Shown here: piece after piece, positions 7,222-15,710 of the stretch
How positions within the stretch are numbered: position 1 is the stretch's first letter
Layout: the number at the start of each line of letters is the position of its first letter
Assembly (NCBI RefSeq): GCF_003385235.1
Contig: NZ_PQIA01000086.1
Span: 1-41,263, forward strand
From: Amycolatopsis circi
GTDB lineage: Bacteria; Actinomycetota; Actinomycetes; Mycobacteriales; Pseudonocardiaceae
Direction of reading: 5' to 3'
Length of the DNA: 41,263 bases
The notes under the pieces: generated by a model
The model's input: only the letters and a program-made list of their open reading frames with translations
What the model was told of the DNA's origin: nothing
The model's database searches: none
Position numbers and translations under genes: made by a program

Positions 7222-8844
7222 TCAGCTCGACTTACAGCGAGTGCCGTCCGGCGGTGTCGTGCCGTCGATCAGGTAATCCGTCCCCGCCTTGTCGACGCAC
7301 GCGTTGCCCTGCAGGAACACCGTGTGCTGCGTCCCCTCGAAGGTCAACAGCGAACCCTTCAGCGCCTTCGCGAGATTCACGCCCGCCTGGTACGGCGTCG
7401 CGGGGTCGTTCGTCGTCGAGATCGTCAGGGTCTTCGGCAGGCCCTCGACGTTCGGCTCGTGCGGCTTCGACGTGTTCGGCACTGGCCAGAACGCGCACGC
7501 GTCGCGGGCGGAGCTGGGTTGACGGCCGTCGTCGAGGAAGGGCGCGGCCTTTACGTATTTCTCCTGGCCTTCGAGGATCTGCTTCGGATCGGTGACTCGC
7601 GGGTCGTCGACGCAGCGGACCGCGATAAAGGCGTCTTGCGTGGTGCCGTAGCTGCCGTCCGGATTGCGCTCGTTGTAGATGTCGGCGAGCTTCTCCAACG
7701 TCGCGCCGCGCTGCAGCTTCAGCTCGTTCAGCCCGGTGTTCAGGTACTCCCAGAGGTTTTGCTGGTAGAGGGCCTGTATGGCGCCAGTGGTCGCGTCGTC
7801 ATACGACAGCTTGCGGCCGTCGCCCACCGGCACCGGGAAGTCGATCAGCCGGCGCGTGAGGTCTTGGAACTGCTTCGTCGCTTCGGCCGGGTCGTGGCCG
7901 AGCGCGCAGTCCTGACGCGCCGCGCACCACTTCGCGAACTCGTTGAACGCTCCGCCGAAGCCTTGGCCCTGCGCGACGAGCGAGTCCTCCGGGCTCTGCG
8001 TCGGGTCGACAGCTCCGTCGAGAACGAGTGCGCGCACGTTCTTCGGGAAGGTCTCCGCGTACGTGGACCCGATGCGCGTGCCGTATGAGTAGCCGAGGTA
8101 CGTGAGCTTCTCGTCGCCGAGGACGCTTCGCAGCACGTCCATGTCCCTGACGACGTCGCGCGTACCGACGTGCGCGAGCATGTCGTCGCCGTACTTCGTC
8201 CGCTGTACGCACTTCGCGGCGAAGTCCTTCTGTTCCGTCTCCTGCTTCGCGACGCCCGCCGGAGAACCGTCGGTCTCGCTGTCGTCGGCGCGATCGGCGT
8301 CGCGCTCGGGTCCGGTCAGGCATTTGATCTGCGGTTCGCTGGCCCCGATCCCCCGCGGGTCGAAGCCGACGAGGTCGAACCGGTCGCCCAGATCGGACTT
8401 CGACACCTGGTCGAGCAGGCCCGCCGCGGCGACCATGCCCGAAGCGCCCGGTCCGCCCGGGTTCACCACGAGCGAACCGATTTTCTTGCCCGGATCGCTC
8501 GCGCGGTGCCGCAGCACGCCGATGGTGATCGTCTGCCCGTCCGGTTTGTCATAGTTCAACGGAACCGTGAGCCGTCCGCACTCGATTCCCTGCGTCTTGA
8601 AGGCGGACCGCGCGTCGTCCGAGGTCGCGTAGGGTGCACACGCGGACCAGGACACGCTCTGCCCGTAGAACCGCGACAGTCCGGCGGGCACCGGGCCCAC
8701 CGGCGCGTGCGATTCGACCGTCGGCGCGAGCGCGGACTGGTCGGGCTTGGACGAGCACGCCACGAGCGTGGTCGCGAGCAGGCCGGCAGCCGCTAACGCG
8801 ACGAACGGATGGACTTTCGGGCTGGCGCTGGGATGACGTGGCAC
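7222..8844 (-). CDS. Lipoprotein alpha/beta-hydrolase, tripeptidyl-aminopeptidase-like (first of tandem pair)
   Basis: 540 aa paralogue of the downstream gene. The lipobox reads TTLVAC. It keeps VNPGGPGASG, nucleophile motif GYSYGTRIGS, acid loop TTNDPATPY and His motif TQHTVF, so the triad is intact. It has an extra acidic insert near residues 150-180 (ERDADRADDSETDGSPAG). GTG at 8844 is chosen because it gives a short basic lead into the signal peptide; no clear ribosome site precedes it, and a leaderless start is possible. It shares a 99-nt divergent region with secA2. The long open frame continuing upstream over secA2 is antisense shadow. Likely an exported peptidase; substrate unknown. 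Confidence 0.86.
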   Translation of the reverse strand: MPRHPSASPKVHPFVALAAAGLLATTLVACSSKPDQSALAPTVESHAPVGPVPAGLSRFYGQSVSWSACAPYATSDDARSAFKTQGIECGRLTVPLNYDKPDGQTITIGVLRHRASDPGKKIGSLVVNPGGPGASGMVAAAGLLDQVSKSDLGDRFDLVGFDPRGIGASEPQIKCLTGPERDADRADDSETDGSPAGVAKQETEQKDFAAKCVQRTKYGDDMLAHVGTRDVVRDMDVLRSVLGDEKLTYLGYSYGTRIGSTYAETFPKNVRALVLDGAVDPTQSPEDSLVAQGQGFGGAFNEFAKWCAARQDCALGHDPAEATKQFQDLTRRLIDFPVPVGDGRKLSYDDATTGAIQALYQQNLWEYLNTGLNELKLQRGATLEKLADIYNERNPDGSYGTTQDAFIAVRCVDDPRVTDPKQILEGQEKYVKAAPFLDDGRQPSSARDACAFWPVPNTSKPHEPNVEGLPKTLTISTTNDPATPYQAGVNLAKALKGSLLTFEGTQHTVFLQGNACVDKAGTDYLIDGTTPPDGTRCKSS

Positions 8845-8943
8845 GGTTTGATCGTGCCATCCGGGTGCGGAACTCGAACGCACCGTCGGCGCGTTGGGCA
8901 GTGCGGGTGCGACCGGAGACACATCGACACGAGGAGACCAGGG

Positions 8944-11283
8944 GTGGCACTGATCAGCCGGGTGGGCAAGCGGCTCCGCCGGATCATCCAGCGGCCGGGC
9001 AGCGTCGAGCTGACCCGCTACGAAGCGCTGCTGCCCGCCGTCGAGAAGCTCGAACCGGAGCTGGAGAAGCTCGAGGACGCCGAGCTCACCGAGCGCGCGG
9101 GCAAGCTGCGGGACGCCATCGGCGGGGCCGCCTCGTTCACCGACGGCCAGCTGATCGAGATCTGCGCGCTCGGCCGCGAGGCCGCCCGGCGCAAGCTCGG
9201 CGAGCGGGCCTTCGACGTGCAGCTGCTCGGCACCATGGGCCTGCTCACCGGCCACGTCGTGCAGATGGAGACCGGTGAGGGCAAGACGCTCGCCGGCGCG
9301 CTGGCCGGCGCCGGCTACGCGCTGCGCGGCCGCCGCGTGCACGTGGTCACCGTCAACGACTACCTCGCCCGCCGCGACGCGGAGTGGATGGGCCCGGTGT
9401 ACGACCTGCTCGGCGTCACCGTCGGCTGGGTCGAACCGGCGCACTCGAAGGAGGAGCGCAAGGAGGCCTACGGCAAGGAGGTCACCTACGGCGCGGTCGC
9501 CGAAATCGGCTTCGACGTGCTGCGCGACCGGCTGGTGACCAATGCCGACGACCTGGTGCAGAAGGCTCCCCAGGTGGCGATCGTCGACGAGGCCGACTCG
9601 GTGCTGGTCGACGAGGCGCGCGTGCCGCTGGTCATGGCCGGTTCGATCGACCACAACGACGCCGACGAGGAGGTCGCCAAGATCGTCCGGCGGCTGCGCC
9701 TCGGCCTGCACTACGAGACCGACTCCGAGGGCCGCAACGCCTGGCTGACCAGCGCCGGAGCGTCGGTCGTGGAGAAGTCGCTCGGCGGGGTCGACCTGTA
9801 CGACGAGTCCGGTTCGGACCGGCTCGCCGCGGTGAACGTCGCCCTGCACGCGCACGCGCTGCTCACCCGCGACGTCGACTACCTGGTCCGCGACGGCAAG
9901 GTGCAGCTGATCAACGCCGCCCGCGGCCGCGTCGCCGAACTGCAGCGCTGGCCGGACGGCCTCCAGGCCGCGGTCGAGGCGAAGGAGCAGGTCACCGCCA
10001 CCGACCGGGGCGAAATCCTCGACTCGATCACCGTGCAGGCGCTGCTCGCGCGCTACCCCGAGGTCGCGGGCATGACCGGTACCGCCGTCGCGGTCGCCGA
10101 GCAGCTGCGCGAGTTCTACAAGCTCGAGGTCGCGGTCATCCCGCCGAACACCCCGAACGTCCGCGAGGATCTGCAGGACCGCGTCTTCGCCTCGCCGTCG
10201 CAGAAGCTGCGCGCGATCGAGGAGGAGATCCGCACGGTGCACGAGACCGGGCGGCCGATCCTCGTCGGAACCCAGGACGTCGCCGAGTCCGAGGAGCTGG
10301 CGGAGAAGCTGGCGAAGGCCGAGCTGCCGTGCGTTGTGCTGAACGCGCGCAACGACGCCGAAGAGGCCGCGATCATCGCCGAGGCGGGCAAGAAGGGCGC
10401 GGTCACCGTGTCCACGCAGATGGCCGGTCGCGGTACCGACATCCGGCTCGGCGGCAGCGACGGCACGACCCGGGAAGAGGTCGCCGAGCTGGGCGGCCTG
10501 CACGTGATCGGCACCGCGCGGTATCCGTCGAGCCGTCTCGACGGACAGCTGCGCGGCCGGTCCGGACGACAGGGCGACCCGGGCAGCGCGATCTTCTTCG
10601 CGAGCCTCAACGACGACCTCGTGCTGTCGAACGCGCCGGACCTGCCGGACGGCATCGACGCGGACACCGAGACCGGCGAGATCACCGACCCGGCCGCGCA
10701 CCGGCAGCTCAACCACGCCCAGCGCGTCGCCGAGGGTGTCGACCTGGAGATCCACCGCAACACCTGGCGCTACACCCGGCTGATCGAGCGGCAGCGCGCC
10801 GAACTGCTGGAGCACCGGGACAAGGTGCTGCACACCGGGCTCGCGGCGGAGGAGCTGGAGAAGGCGCAGCCGGAGAAGTTCGCCGAGCTGAAGGAAAAGC
10901 TGGACGACTCCGACCGGCTCGAGCAGGTGTGCCGCGAGGTCCGGCTGTTCCATCTCGACCAGCTGTGGTCGGACCACCTGGCGTACCTCACCGACGTGCG
11001 CGAGAGCATCCACCTGCGCGCGCTGGCCCGCGAGACGCCGCTGGACGAGTTCCACCGCGCGGCGATCCCGGAGTTCCACAAGATCATCGCCGAATCCGCC
11101 TCGCGCGCGGCGAAGACGCTCGAGGAAGCCGAGATCACCGACGACGGCCTCGACCTCGAGGAGGTGGGCGTGCGGCGGGCGAACACGACGTGGACGTACC
11201 TGGTGCACGACAACCCGTTCGACTCGGACTTCGAGCAGACGGTCAAGAAGGTGCGCAGCATGATGCGGATGAAGAAGTCCTGA
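8944..11283 (+). CDS. secA2: Accessory preprotein translocase ATPase SecA2
   Basis: 779 aa. It drives export of a subset of proteins through SecYEG by ATP hydrolysis. Walker A METGEGKT lies at residues 108-115 and the DEAD box, in IVDEADSVLVDEA, at 215-218. The helicase-like second motor domain (STQMAGRGTDIRLGG; GQLRGRSGRQGDPG) and the helical scaffold domain are present. The length fits actinobacterial SecA2 (just under 800). The C-terminus ends at RMKKS without the Cys-rich zinc tail of housekeeping SecA1, supporting SecA2. GTG at 8944 follows GAGGAG at 9-nt spacing. It is divergent from two lipoprotein peptidases and near an LprG-like lipoprotein. Mycobacterial SecA2 helps export some lipoproteins, but a link here is inference. 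Confidence 0.95.
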   Translation: MALISRVGKRLRRIIQRPGSVELTRYEALLPAVEKLEPELEKLEDAELTERAGKLRDAIGGAASFTDGQLIEICALGREAARRKLGERAFDVQLLGTMGLLTGHVVQMETGEGKTLAGALAGAGYALRGRRVHVVTVNDYLARRDAEWMGPVYDLLGVTVGWVEPAHSKEERKEAYGKEVTYGAVAEIGFDVLRDRLVTNADDLVQKAPQVAIVDEADSVLVDEARVPLVMAGSIDHNDADEEVAKIVRRLRLGLHYETDSEGRNAWLTSAGASVVEKSLGGVDLYDESGSDRLAAVNVALHAHALLTRDVDYLVRDGKVQLINAARGRVAELQRWPDGLQAAVEAKEQVTATDRGEILDSITVQALLARYPEVAGMTGTAVAVAEQLREFYKLEVAVIPPNTPNVREDLQDRVFASPSQKLRAIEEEIRTVHETGRPILVGTQDVAESEELAEKLAKAELPCVVLNARNDAEEAAIIAEAGKKGAVTVSTQMAGRGTDIRLGGSDGTTREEVAELGGLHVIGTARYPSSRLDGQLRGRSGRQGDPGSAIFFASLNDDLVLSNAPDLPDGIDADTETGEITDPAAHRQLNHAQRVAEGVDLEIHRNTWRYTRLIERQRAELLEHRDKVLHTGLAAEELEKAQPEKFAELKEKLDDSDRLEQVCREVRLFHLDQLWSDHLAYLTDVRESIHLRALARETPLDEFHRAAIPEFHKIIAESASRAAKTLEEAEITDDGLDLEEVGVRRANTTWTYLVHDNPFDSDFEQTVKKVRSMMRMKKS

Positions 11284-11293
11284 TTCCTGCTTT

Positions 11294-11328
11294 CGAAGGG
11301 CTCCTCGCCTCGGGTGAGGGGCCCTTCG
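11294..11328 (+). terminator. Terminator hairpin after secA2
   Basis: A 12-bp stem (CGAAGGGC plus CCT with one G-U pair) folds 11294-11305 on 11317-11328. It begins 11 nt after the secA2 stop and ends before the nadE promoter. There is no long U-tract. Confidence 0.7.
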
Positions 11329-11357
11329 CCGTTCTCTGGCTCACCTCCGCGTAGTTT

Positions 11358-11380
11358 CTGTCGGTCCGGTGGGACAGAAT
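11358..11380 (+). promoter_or_regulatory. Possible damage-type (RecA-NDp-like) promoter of nadE
   Basis: CTGTCGGTC, 8 bp, CAGAAT, then 6 nt to the nadE ATG. It matches the mycobacterial RecA-NDp/PafBC motif (TTGTCRGTG-N8-TANNNT) less well than the ogt promoter at 13857. It shares the block AGTTTCTGTCGGT and the same distance to the start codon with that promoter. Weak on its own; the similarity to ogt is the reason to list it. Confidence 0.4.
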
Positions 11381-11386
11381 GGCGGC

Positions 11387-13108
11387 ATGCCGCAACTGCG
11401 CATCGCACTGGCCCAGGTCAACACCACCGTCGGCGACATCGACGGGAACACCGCGCTCACCGTCGAGTGGACCCGCAAGGCCGCCGAGGCGGGCGCGCAC
11501 GTCGTCGTGTTCCCGGAGATGTCCCAGACCGGTTATCCGGTCGAGGACCTCACGCTCCGGCGCACGTTCGCCGACGCGTCCCGGCGCTCGGTGACCGAAC
11601 TGGCGCGCCGGCTCGACGAGGCAGGCTGCGGCGAGGTGCTCGCGTACGTCGGCTACCTCGACCACGACGAGATCGGCCCGCGCGACGCCGCGGCGGCGCT
11701 GTACCGCGGCGAGGTCGTCGCCCGGCAGTTCAAGCACCACCTGCCGAACTACGGCGTGTTCGACGAGCACCGGTATTTCAAGCCGGGCACCGAACTCGAG
11801 GTCCTGCGGCTGCACGGCGTCGACATCGGCATGGTGATCTGCGAGGACATCTGGCAGGACGGCGGCCCGATCTCCGCGCTGGGCAAGGCCGGGGTCGACC
11901 TGGTGGTCGCGCCGAACGCGTCGCCGTACGAGCGGTCGAAGGACGAACAGCGGCTGCCGCTGATCGCCCGGCGAGCGGCCGAGGCGGGCGCGCCGCTGGT
12001 GTACACGAACCAGGTCGGCGGACAGGACGACCTGGTCTTCGACGGTGACTCGCTGGTGGTCGGCGCGGACGGGACTTTGCTCGCGCGGGCGCCGCAGTTC
12101 GTGGAACACCTGCTGGTGCTGGATTTGGACCTGCCTTCGGCTAGTGCGGCTGCCGCGGGCTCTTTCGACGGCTTGGAGGTGCACCGGCGAGTGCTTAATG
12201 ACTCGCCGCTGGTCGCGTACTCGCCGCTGGTCGCTCCGACGATCAGCGAACCGCTGTCGGACGAGGCCGAGGTGTGGTCGGCGCTGGTCGTCGGACTGCG
12301 CGATTACGTGCACAAGAACGGCTTCTCGTCGGTTACGTTCGGTTTCTCCGGCGGAATCGACTCAGCGGTCTGCGCGGCGCTGGCGGCGGACGCACTCGGC
12401 GGCGACAACGTGTACGGCGTCTCGATGCCGTCGAAGTACTCGTCTTCGCACTCGCGGGATGACGCCTCCGACTTGGCGGAGCGGATCGGGGCGCACTACC
12501 GGGTCGAGCCGATCGGCGAAATGGTTGACGTGTATGTCAATCAGCTGCAGCTGACCGGGCTCGCGGAGGAGAACATCCAGGCGCGGGTGCGCGGGATGCT
12601 GCTGATGGCGCTGTCCAATTTGGACGGTCACCTGGTGCTGGCGACCGGCAACAAGACCGAGCTGGCAGTCGGCTACTCGACCATTTACGGCGACGCGGTC
12701 GGAGCGTTCGCGCCGATCAAGGACCTGTTCAAGACGCACGTGTGGCAGCTGGCGCGGTGGCGGAACGAGGAGGCGGCGAAGCGAGGGGAAACGCCGCCGA
12801 TCCCGGAAAACTCGATCACGAAACCGCCGTCGGCGGAGCTGCGGCCGGACCAGAAGGACTCGGATTCGCTGCCGGATTACGAGCTGCTGGACGATGTTCT
12901 GGACGATTACGTCGAGAACGACCGGGGCTACGCGGATCTGCTCGAGGCGGGGTTCGGCCCGGAGACGATCGACCGGGTCGTGCGGATGGTCGACCGAGCC
13001 GAGTACAAACGGCGGCAGTACCCGCCGGGCACGAAGATCACGTTCAAGGCGTTCGGGCGGGATCGGCGGCTTCCGATGACCAACGGATGGCGGGAACGGA
13101 AGTCCTGA
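11387..13108 (+). CDS. nadE: Glutamine-dependent NAD+ synthetase
   Basis: 573 aa. It converts deamido-NAD+ + ATP + glutamine to NAD+, the last step of NAD synthesis. The N-terminal nitrilase-type glutaminase has its full triad: Glu44 (VFPEMSQTGYP), Lys116 (FKHHLPNYGVFDE) and Cys152 (VICEDIW). The synthetase domain starts near residue 295 with P-loop SGGIDS at 321-326 and continues with ATGNKTELAVGYST and PPSAELRPDQKDSDSLP. This is the shorter bacterial form (about 570 aa), not the roughly 680-aa form of M. tuberculosis. ATG at 11387 was chosen over the ATG 18 nt upstream because it begins at the conserved MPQLRIALAQ and follows the -10 by 6 nt. Confidence 0.95.
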   Translation: MPQLRIALAQVNTTVGDIDGNTALTVEWTRKAAEAGAHVVVFPEMSQTGYPVEDLTLRRTFADASRRSVTELARRLDEAGCGEVLAYVGYLDHDEIGPRDAAAALYRGEVVARQFKHHLPNYGVFDEHRYFKPGTELEVLRLHGVDIGMVICEDIWQDGGPISALGKAGVDLVVAPNASPYERSKDEQRLPLIARRAAEAGAPLVYTNQVGGQDDLVFDGDSLVVGADGTLLARAPQFVEHLLVLDLDLPSASAAAAGSFDGLEVHRRVLNDSPLVAYSPLVAPTISEPLSDEAEVWSALVVGLRDYVHKNGFSSVTFGFSGGIDSAVCAALAADALGGDNVYGVSMPSKYSSSHSRDDASDLAERIGAHYRVEPIGEMVDVYVNQLQLTGLAEENIQARVRGMLLMALSNLDGHLVLATGNKTELAVGYSTIYGDAVGAFAPIKDLFKTHVWQLARWRNEEAAKRGETPPIPENSITKPPSAELRPDQKDSDSLPDYELLDDVLDDYVENDRGYADLLEAGFGPETIDRVVRMVDRAEYKRRQYPPGTKITFKAFGRDRRLPMTNGWRERKS

Positions 13109-13124
13109 TCGGGGGTTCTGCCTC

Positions 13125-13500
13125 GAGCTGGGTTTCGGGGGCCGTGGGCGGGGCTGTTTAGCGCGGTTCGGCTGGGGCGGCTGGGTTTTCGGTCTGCGCT
13201 TCGCGGAGTTGACTTGGTCGCCCAGCACGGCTGGCTCGAACGGCTGGGTTTTCGGGCTCGGTTCGCGGAGTTGGCTTGGGTTGCCCGGCGCGGCTGGCCG
13301 GACTGGCTCGAACGGGCCGGTTTCGGCCTCGCTTCGCAGAGTTGGCTTGGCCGCCCGGCGCGGCCCGTTGGGCTGACTCGAACAACTCGGCTTCGGCCCC
13401 GCGTCGCAGGATCGGCTTGGCTTGCCCGGCGCGGCTGGCCGGACTAGCTCGAACGACTGGGTTTTTCGGACTTGCTTCGCGGAGTGGTTGGGCATTGCTG
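13125..13500. repeat. Degenerate tandem repeat, unit about 63-72 bp, five clear copies; rest of 13109-13856 without a gene
   Basis: Copies of (g)ctgggtttTCGG...CTTCGCGGAGTTGG...GCCCGGCGCGGCTGG...CTCGAAC begin near 13181, 13244, 13316, 13385 and 13457, with a decayed copy near 13127. Spacings are 63, 72, 69 and 72 bp, all multiples of 3, so several frames stay open through the array on both strands. Those frames encode low-complexity Pro/Arg/Ala or Trp/Gly/Leu-rich strings with no known fold and no ribosome site. From 13500 to 13856 the same vocabulary (cccggcgcggctgg, gcttcggcc) persists but periodicity fades. I treat the region as non-coding. Confidence 0.75.
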
Positions 13501-13856
13501 ACGGGGTTGCCCGGCGCTGGCTGCCAGTTGGCTGGGCTTGGCCTGCGGTCGGCTGAGTGCTGGGCACGGCTCGCCGGGCTTCCCGCTTCGGCCAGTTCGC
13601 GGACGCAGCCAGCTGGGGTTTCCGGCTCGGCCGACCAGTTCTCGACTTGGTTGGTTGCGGCTTCGGATGTCGCCAGCCCCTTGCCAGACATGATCTGCCG
13701 GGCTGCTGAACGCGGTGATCGTCGGGCTGCCGGTGTTGTGGGCGCAGCTTGTCTCCGGCCGGTTTTGCGATCGGGCTTGCCTGGCTCGCAGTGTCCTTCG
13801 CGGGAGCCGGCCCGGCCCTGTGCGGCTCCAGGGTCGTGTCGTTTTCTCGCCAGTTT

Positions 13857-13879
13857 CTGTCGGTGCCGGGTCGTAGGCT
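13857..13879 (+). promoter_or_regulatory. RecA-NDp/PafBC-type DNA-damage promoter of ogt
   Basis: CTGTCGGTG (13857-13865), 8 bp, TAGGCT (13874-13879). This matches TTGTCRGTG-N8-TANNNT, the LexA-independent damage promoter of mycobacteria, at every position but the first T. The ATG follows 7 nt after the -10, so the transcript is probably leaderless. Motif seen; damage induction inferred. Confidence 0.7.
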
Positions 13880-13886
13880 GAGCGGT

Positions 13887-14420
13887 ATGACGGTTGGATA
13901 CACGGTGTTCGACACCCCGATCGGGGCCTGCGGCCTCGCCTGGCGGGACGGTGCGGTGATCGGGACCGCGCTGCCGGGAAGTTCGGCTGAGCGGACGCGC
14001 GCGCACCTCGCGACCCGCTTCCCGGACGCGGTGGAATCGCCGGTGCCGGAGGAACTTCGCGCGGTCGTGGACGATGTCGTCGCGCTGCTGTCGGGAGAGG
14101 CTCGCGACTTGCATGCGGCTCCGTTGGATTACCGGGAAGTACCGGAGTTCAACCGGCGCGCGTACGACGTCGCTCGGGCTATTCCGCCGGGGAAGGTTCT
14201 GACGTACGGGGACATCGCGCATCAGCTGGGTGCGCCGGGCTCCGCGCAGGCCGTCGGGCAGGCGATGGGGAGCAATCCGTTTCCGATCATCGTGCCGTGC
14301 CACCGGGTTTTGGGAGCGGGCAAGAACACCGGCGGCTTTTCGGCTCCAGGCGGGGTCGAGACGAAACGGCGGATGCTGGTGATCGAAGGGGCGTTTCCGG
14401 AGGAACCGACTCTGTTCTGA
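13887..14420 (+). CDS. ogt: Methylated-DNA--[protein]-cysteine S-methyltransferase
   Basis: 177 aa. A suicide repair protein that takes the methyl group from O6-methylguanine onto a cysteine. The active-site motif IIVPCHRVLG has Cys138. The DNA-binding helix-turn-helix, ending in QAVGQAMGSNPFPI, lies just before it. The N-terminal domain is a short ribonuclease-like fold without the Ada zinc-binding cysteines or AraC domain, so this is an Ogt/MGMT-type single-function enzyme. ATG at 13887 is set by the conserved start TVGYTVFDTPIG and the -10 seven nt upstream. Its promoter matches the actinobacterial damage motif, which fits a repair gene. It lies between two repeat-rich gaps with no operon partner. 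Confidence 0.93.
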   Translation: MTVGYTVFDTPIGACGLAWRDGAVIGTALPGSSAERTRAHLATRFPDAVESPVPEELRAVVDDVVALLSGEARDLHAAPLDYREVPEFNRRAYDVARAIPPGKVLTYGDIAHQLGAPGSAQAVGQAMGSNPFPIIVPCHRVLGAGKNTGGFSAPGGVETKRRMLVIEGAFPEEPTLF

Positions 14421-14739
14421 CCGGTCGGCCGCGGACGCCCTCTGCTCTTCCGAGAGGTAAGCGCTCCGGAGTCTCCTTGGCTTCCGCGCGTCTTTTAGCC
14501 TGAGGCCTTGGCGCACTCGGTCGGAATCCAGCCACACCCCCAGCGCCGCAGGGTTTCCCACCGAGTGCACCAAACTTGCCGGGACGCAGACAATCAAGGC
14601 CACCCGTTCGGCAACTCACCGGGGGGGCGGCAGCCCAAACGCTGCCAGCCAGCCGATCAAACGTTCCAGCCCACTCCCCTCGCCAGCCAGGCCAGTGAGC
14701 CGACCGCCGCGGCTTGCAGAGGCAGTCCCGACCCGCGTG

Positions 14740-15150
14740 GCTCAGTCATCCCAGCCAGCCGACCCGACCCAGCCATTGCGGACAGCGGCTTCCCGCCCCT
14801 CGACCAGTTGGGCTAAGCCACCGCGCCTGGCTCAGCCATCGCAACTATCCGGACTGTGCGACCTTCACGGCCGGACACTCCCGCTCGCTCAGCCGTCGCG
14901 GTTAATCGGCCAGCCCGACCTCCACAACCAGCCCCGACCTGGATCGCTCAGCCGTCACAGCTGACCGAGCCACTGATCCGCACGAACCAGCTCACTCCAC
15001 CGGTTCCCACGCCCGCAACCATCCCGCACCTCCGGACAGCCCGACCTGCACAACCAGGCCGACCCTGGCCCGGATCGCTCAGTCGCCGCAATTGACGAAC
15101 CAGCGATCAGCGAGAACCAGCTCACTCCGCCGGTTTCCACGGCTTCAGCC
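14740..15150. repeat. Degenerate tandem repeat, about 131-bp unit, including copies of the dinB-family gene 3' end; rest of 14421-15121 without a gene
   Basis: GGATCGCTCAG recurs at 14941 and 15072 (period 131). The following bases align through AACCAGCTCACTCC-CCGGTT-CCACG at about 14986-15009 and 15115-15138. The second of these is the last codons and stop of the DinB-family gene, so the first is an extra-genic copy. CAGCCCGACCT-CACAACCAG recurs at about 14911 and 15041. Earlier, decayed units (CTGGCTCAGCCATCGCAAC) begin near 14826. Between 14421 and 14740 I see only Pro/Gln/Arg-rich frames of similar composition and no recognisable gene. Confidence 0.7.
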
Positions 15151-15703
15151 AGTCCGTCTCCGGCCAGCCCTCCGCCGCGGCTTGCAGGGGCATAGCTGTG
15201 GCACCGTCCAGAGATTCTCGGACGATGTCGGCGTGGCCGGCGTGCCGGGCGGTTTCTTCGATCAGGTGCAGCAGCACCCAGCGGACGGACCAGGCTGGCA
15301 CGTCGTCCGGGAACCACGGCACGTCTTTCGGGACTGGGACTTCCTGGTTCAGGTCCGCGATCCCGGCGATGACCTCTTCGGTGCGGGCGGCGACTTGGTC
15401 GTAGGCGGCGAAGGCCGACTCCAGGGTTTCGTCCGGGCCGAGGCGGTGGTTTTCCTGGTAGATCGCCATGCTTTCGGCGAAGGGCTTCGGCGGGATGCGC
15501 AGCACCCGGTCGATCCACTCGCTTTCGGTGGACGACACGTGCTTCAGCAGTCCGCCGACGCTCAGCGCGCTCGCGCTGGGGACGGCGCGCGCCTGGTCGT
15601 CGGTCAGGCCGTACGCGGCCGTCTTCATCGCTTGCCGTTGTTGGGCCAGGAAACCGAGCAAACCGCCGCGTTCGTCGGGGGTTGGGGAGACGTTGCCAGC
15701 CAT
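15122..15703 (-). CDS. DinB/DUF664-family protein
   Basis: 193 aa of the DinB four-helix-bundle superfamily. GLLGFLAQQRQAMKTAAYGL, the GGLLKHVSSTESEWI helix and the VLLHLIEETARHAGHADIVRE helix supply the family's three metal-binding histidines (one in the KHV segment, two in the last helix). Members include mycothiol- and bacillithiol-dependent transferases. The DUF664 branch is common in mycothiol-producing actinobacteria, but no substrate can be assigned. ATG at 15703 has GGAAGTGAGG upstream and follows the stop of the membrane-protein gene by 7 nt, so translation is probably coupled. Its last codons are part of a 131-bp repeat that continues downstream. Confidence 0.85.
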   Translation of the reverse strand: MAGNVSPTPDERGGLLGFLAQQRQAMKTAAYGLTDDQARAVPSASALSVGGLLKHVSSTESEWIDRVLRIPPKPFAESMAIYQENHRLGPDETLESAFAAYDQVAARTEEVIAGIADLNQEVPVPKDVPWFPDDVPAWSVRWVLLHLIEETARHAGHADIVRESLDGATAMPLQAAAEGWPETDWLKPWKPAE

Positions 15704-15710
15704 GGTGGCC

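Noticed and set aside
8845..11208. Very long minus-strand open frame continuing from the peptidase gene across secA2
   Set aside because: It is antisense to a clear SecA2 with all motifs; translation is Arg/Val/Leu-rich low-information sequence, a usual effect of high third-position GC.
12362..14603. Two long minus-strand frames over the nadE end, repeat array and ogt
   Set aside because: They owe their length to repeat units in multiples of 3 bp and to antisense of real genes; Pro/Arg/Ala-rich with no fold or start signal.
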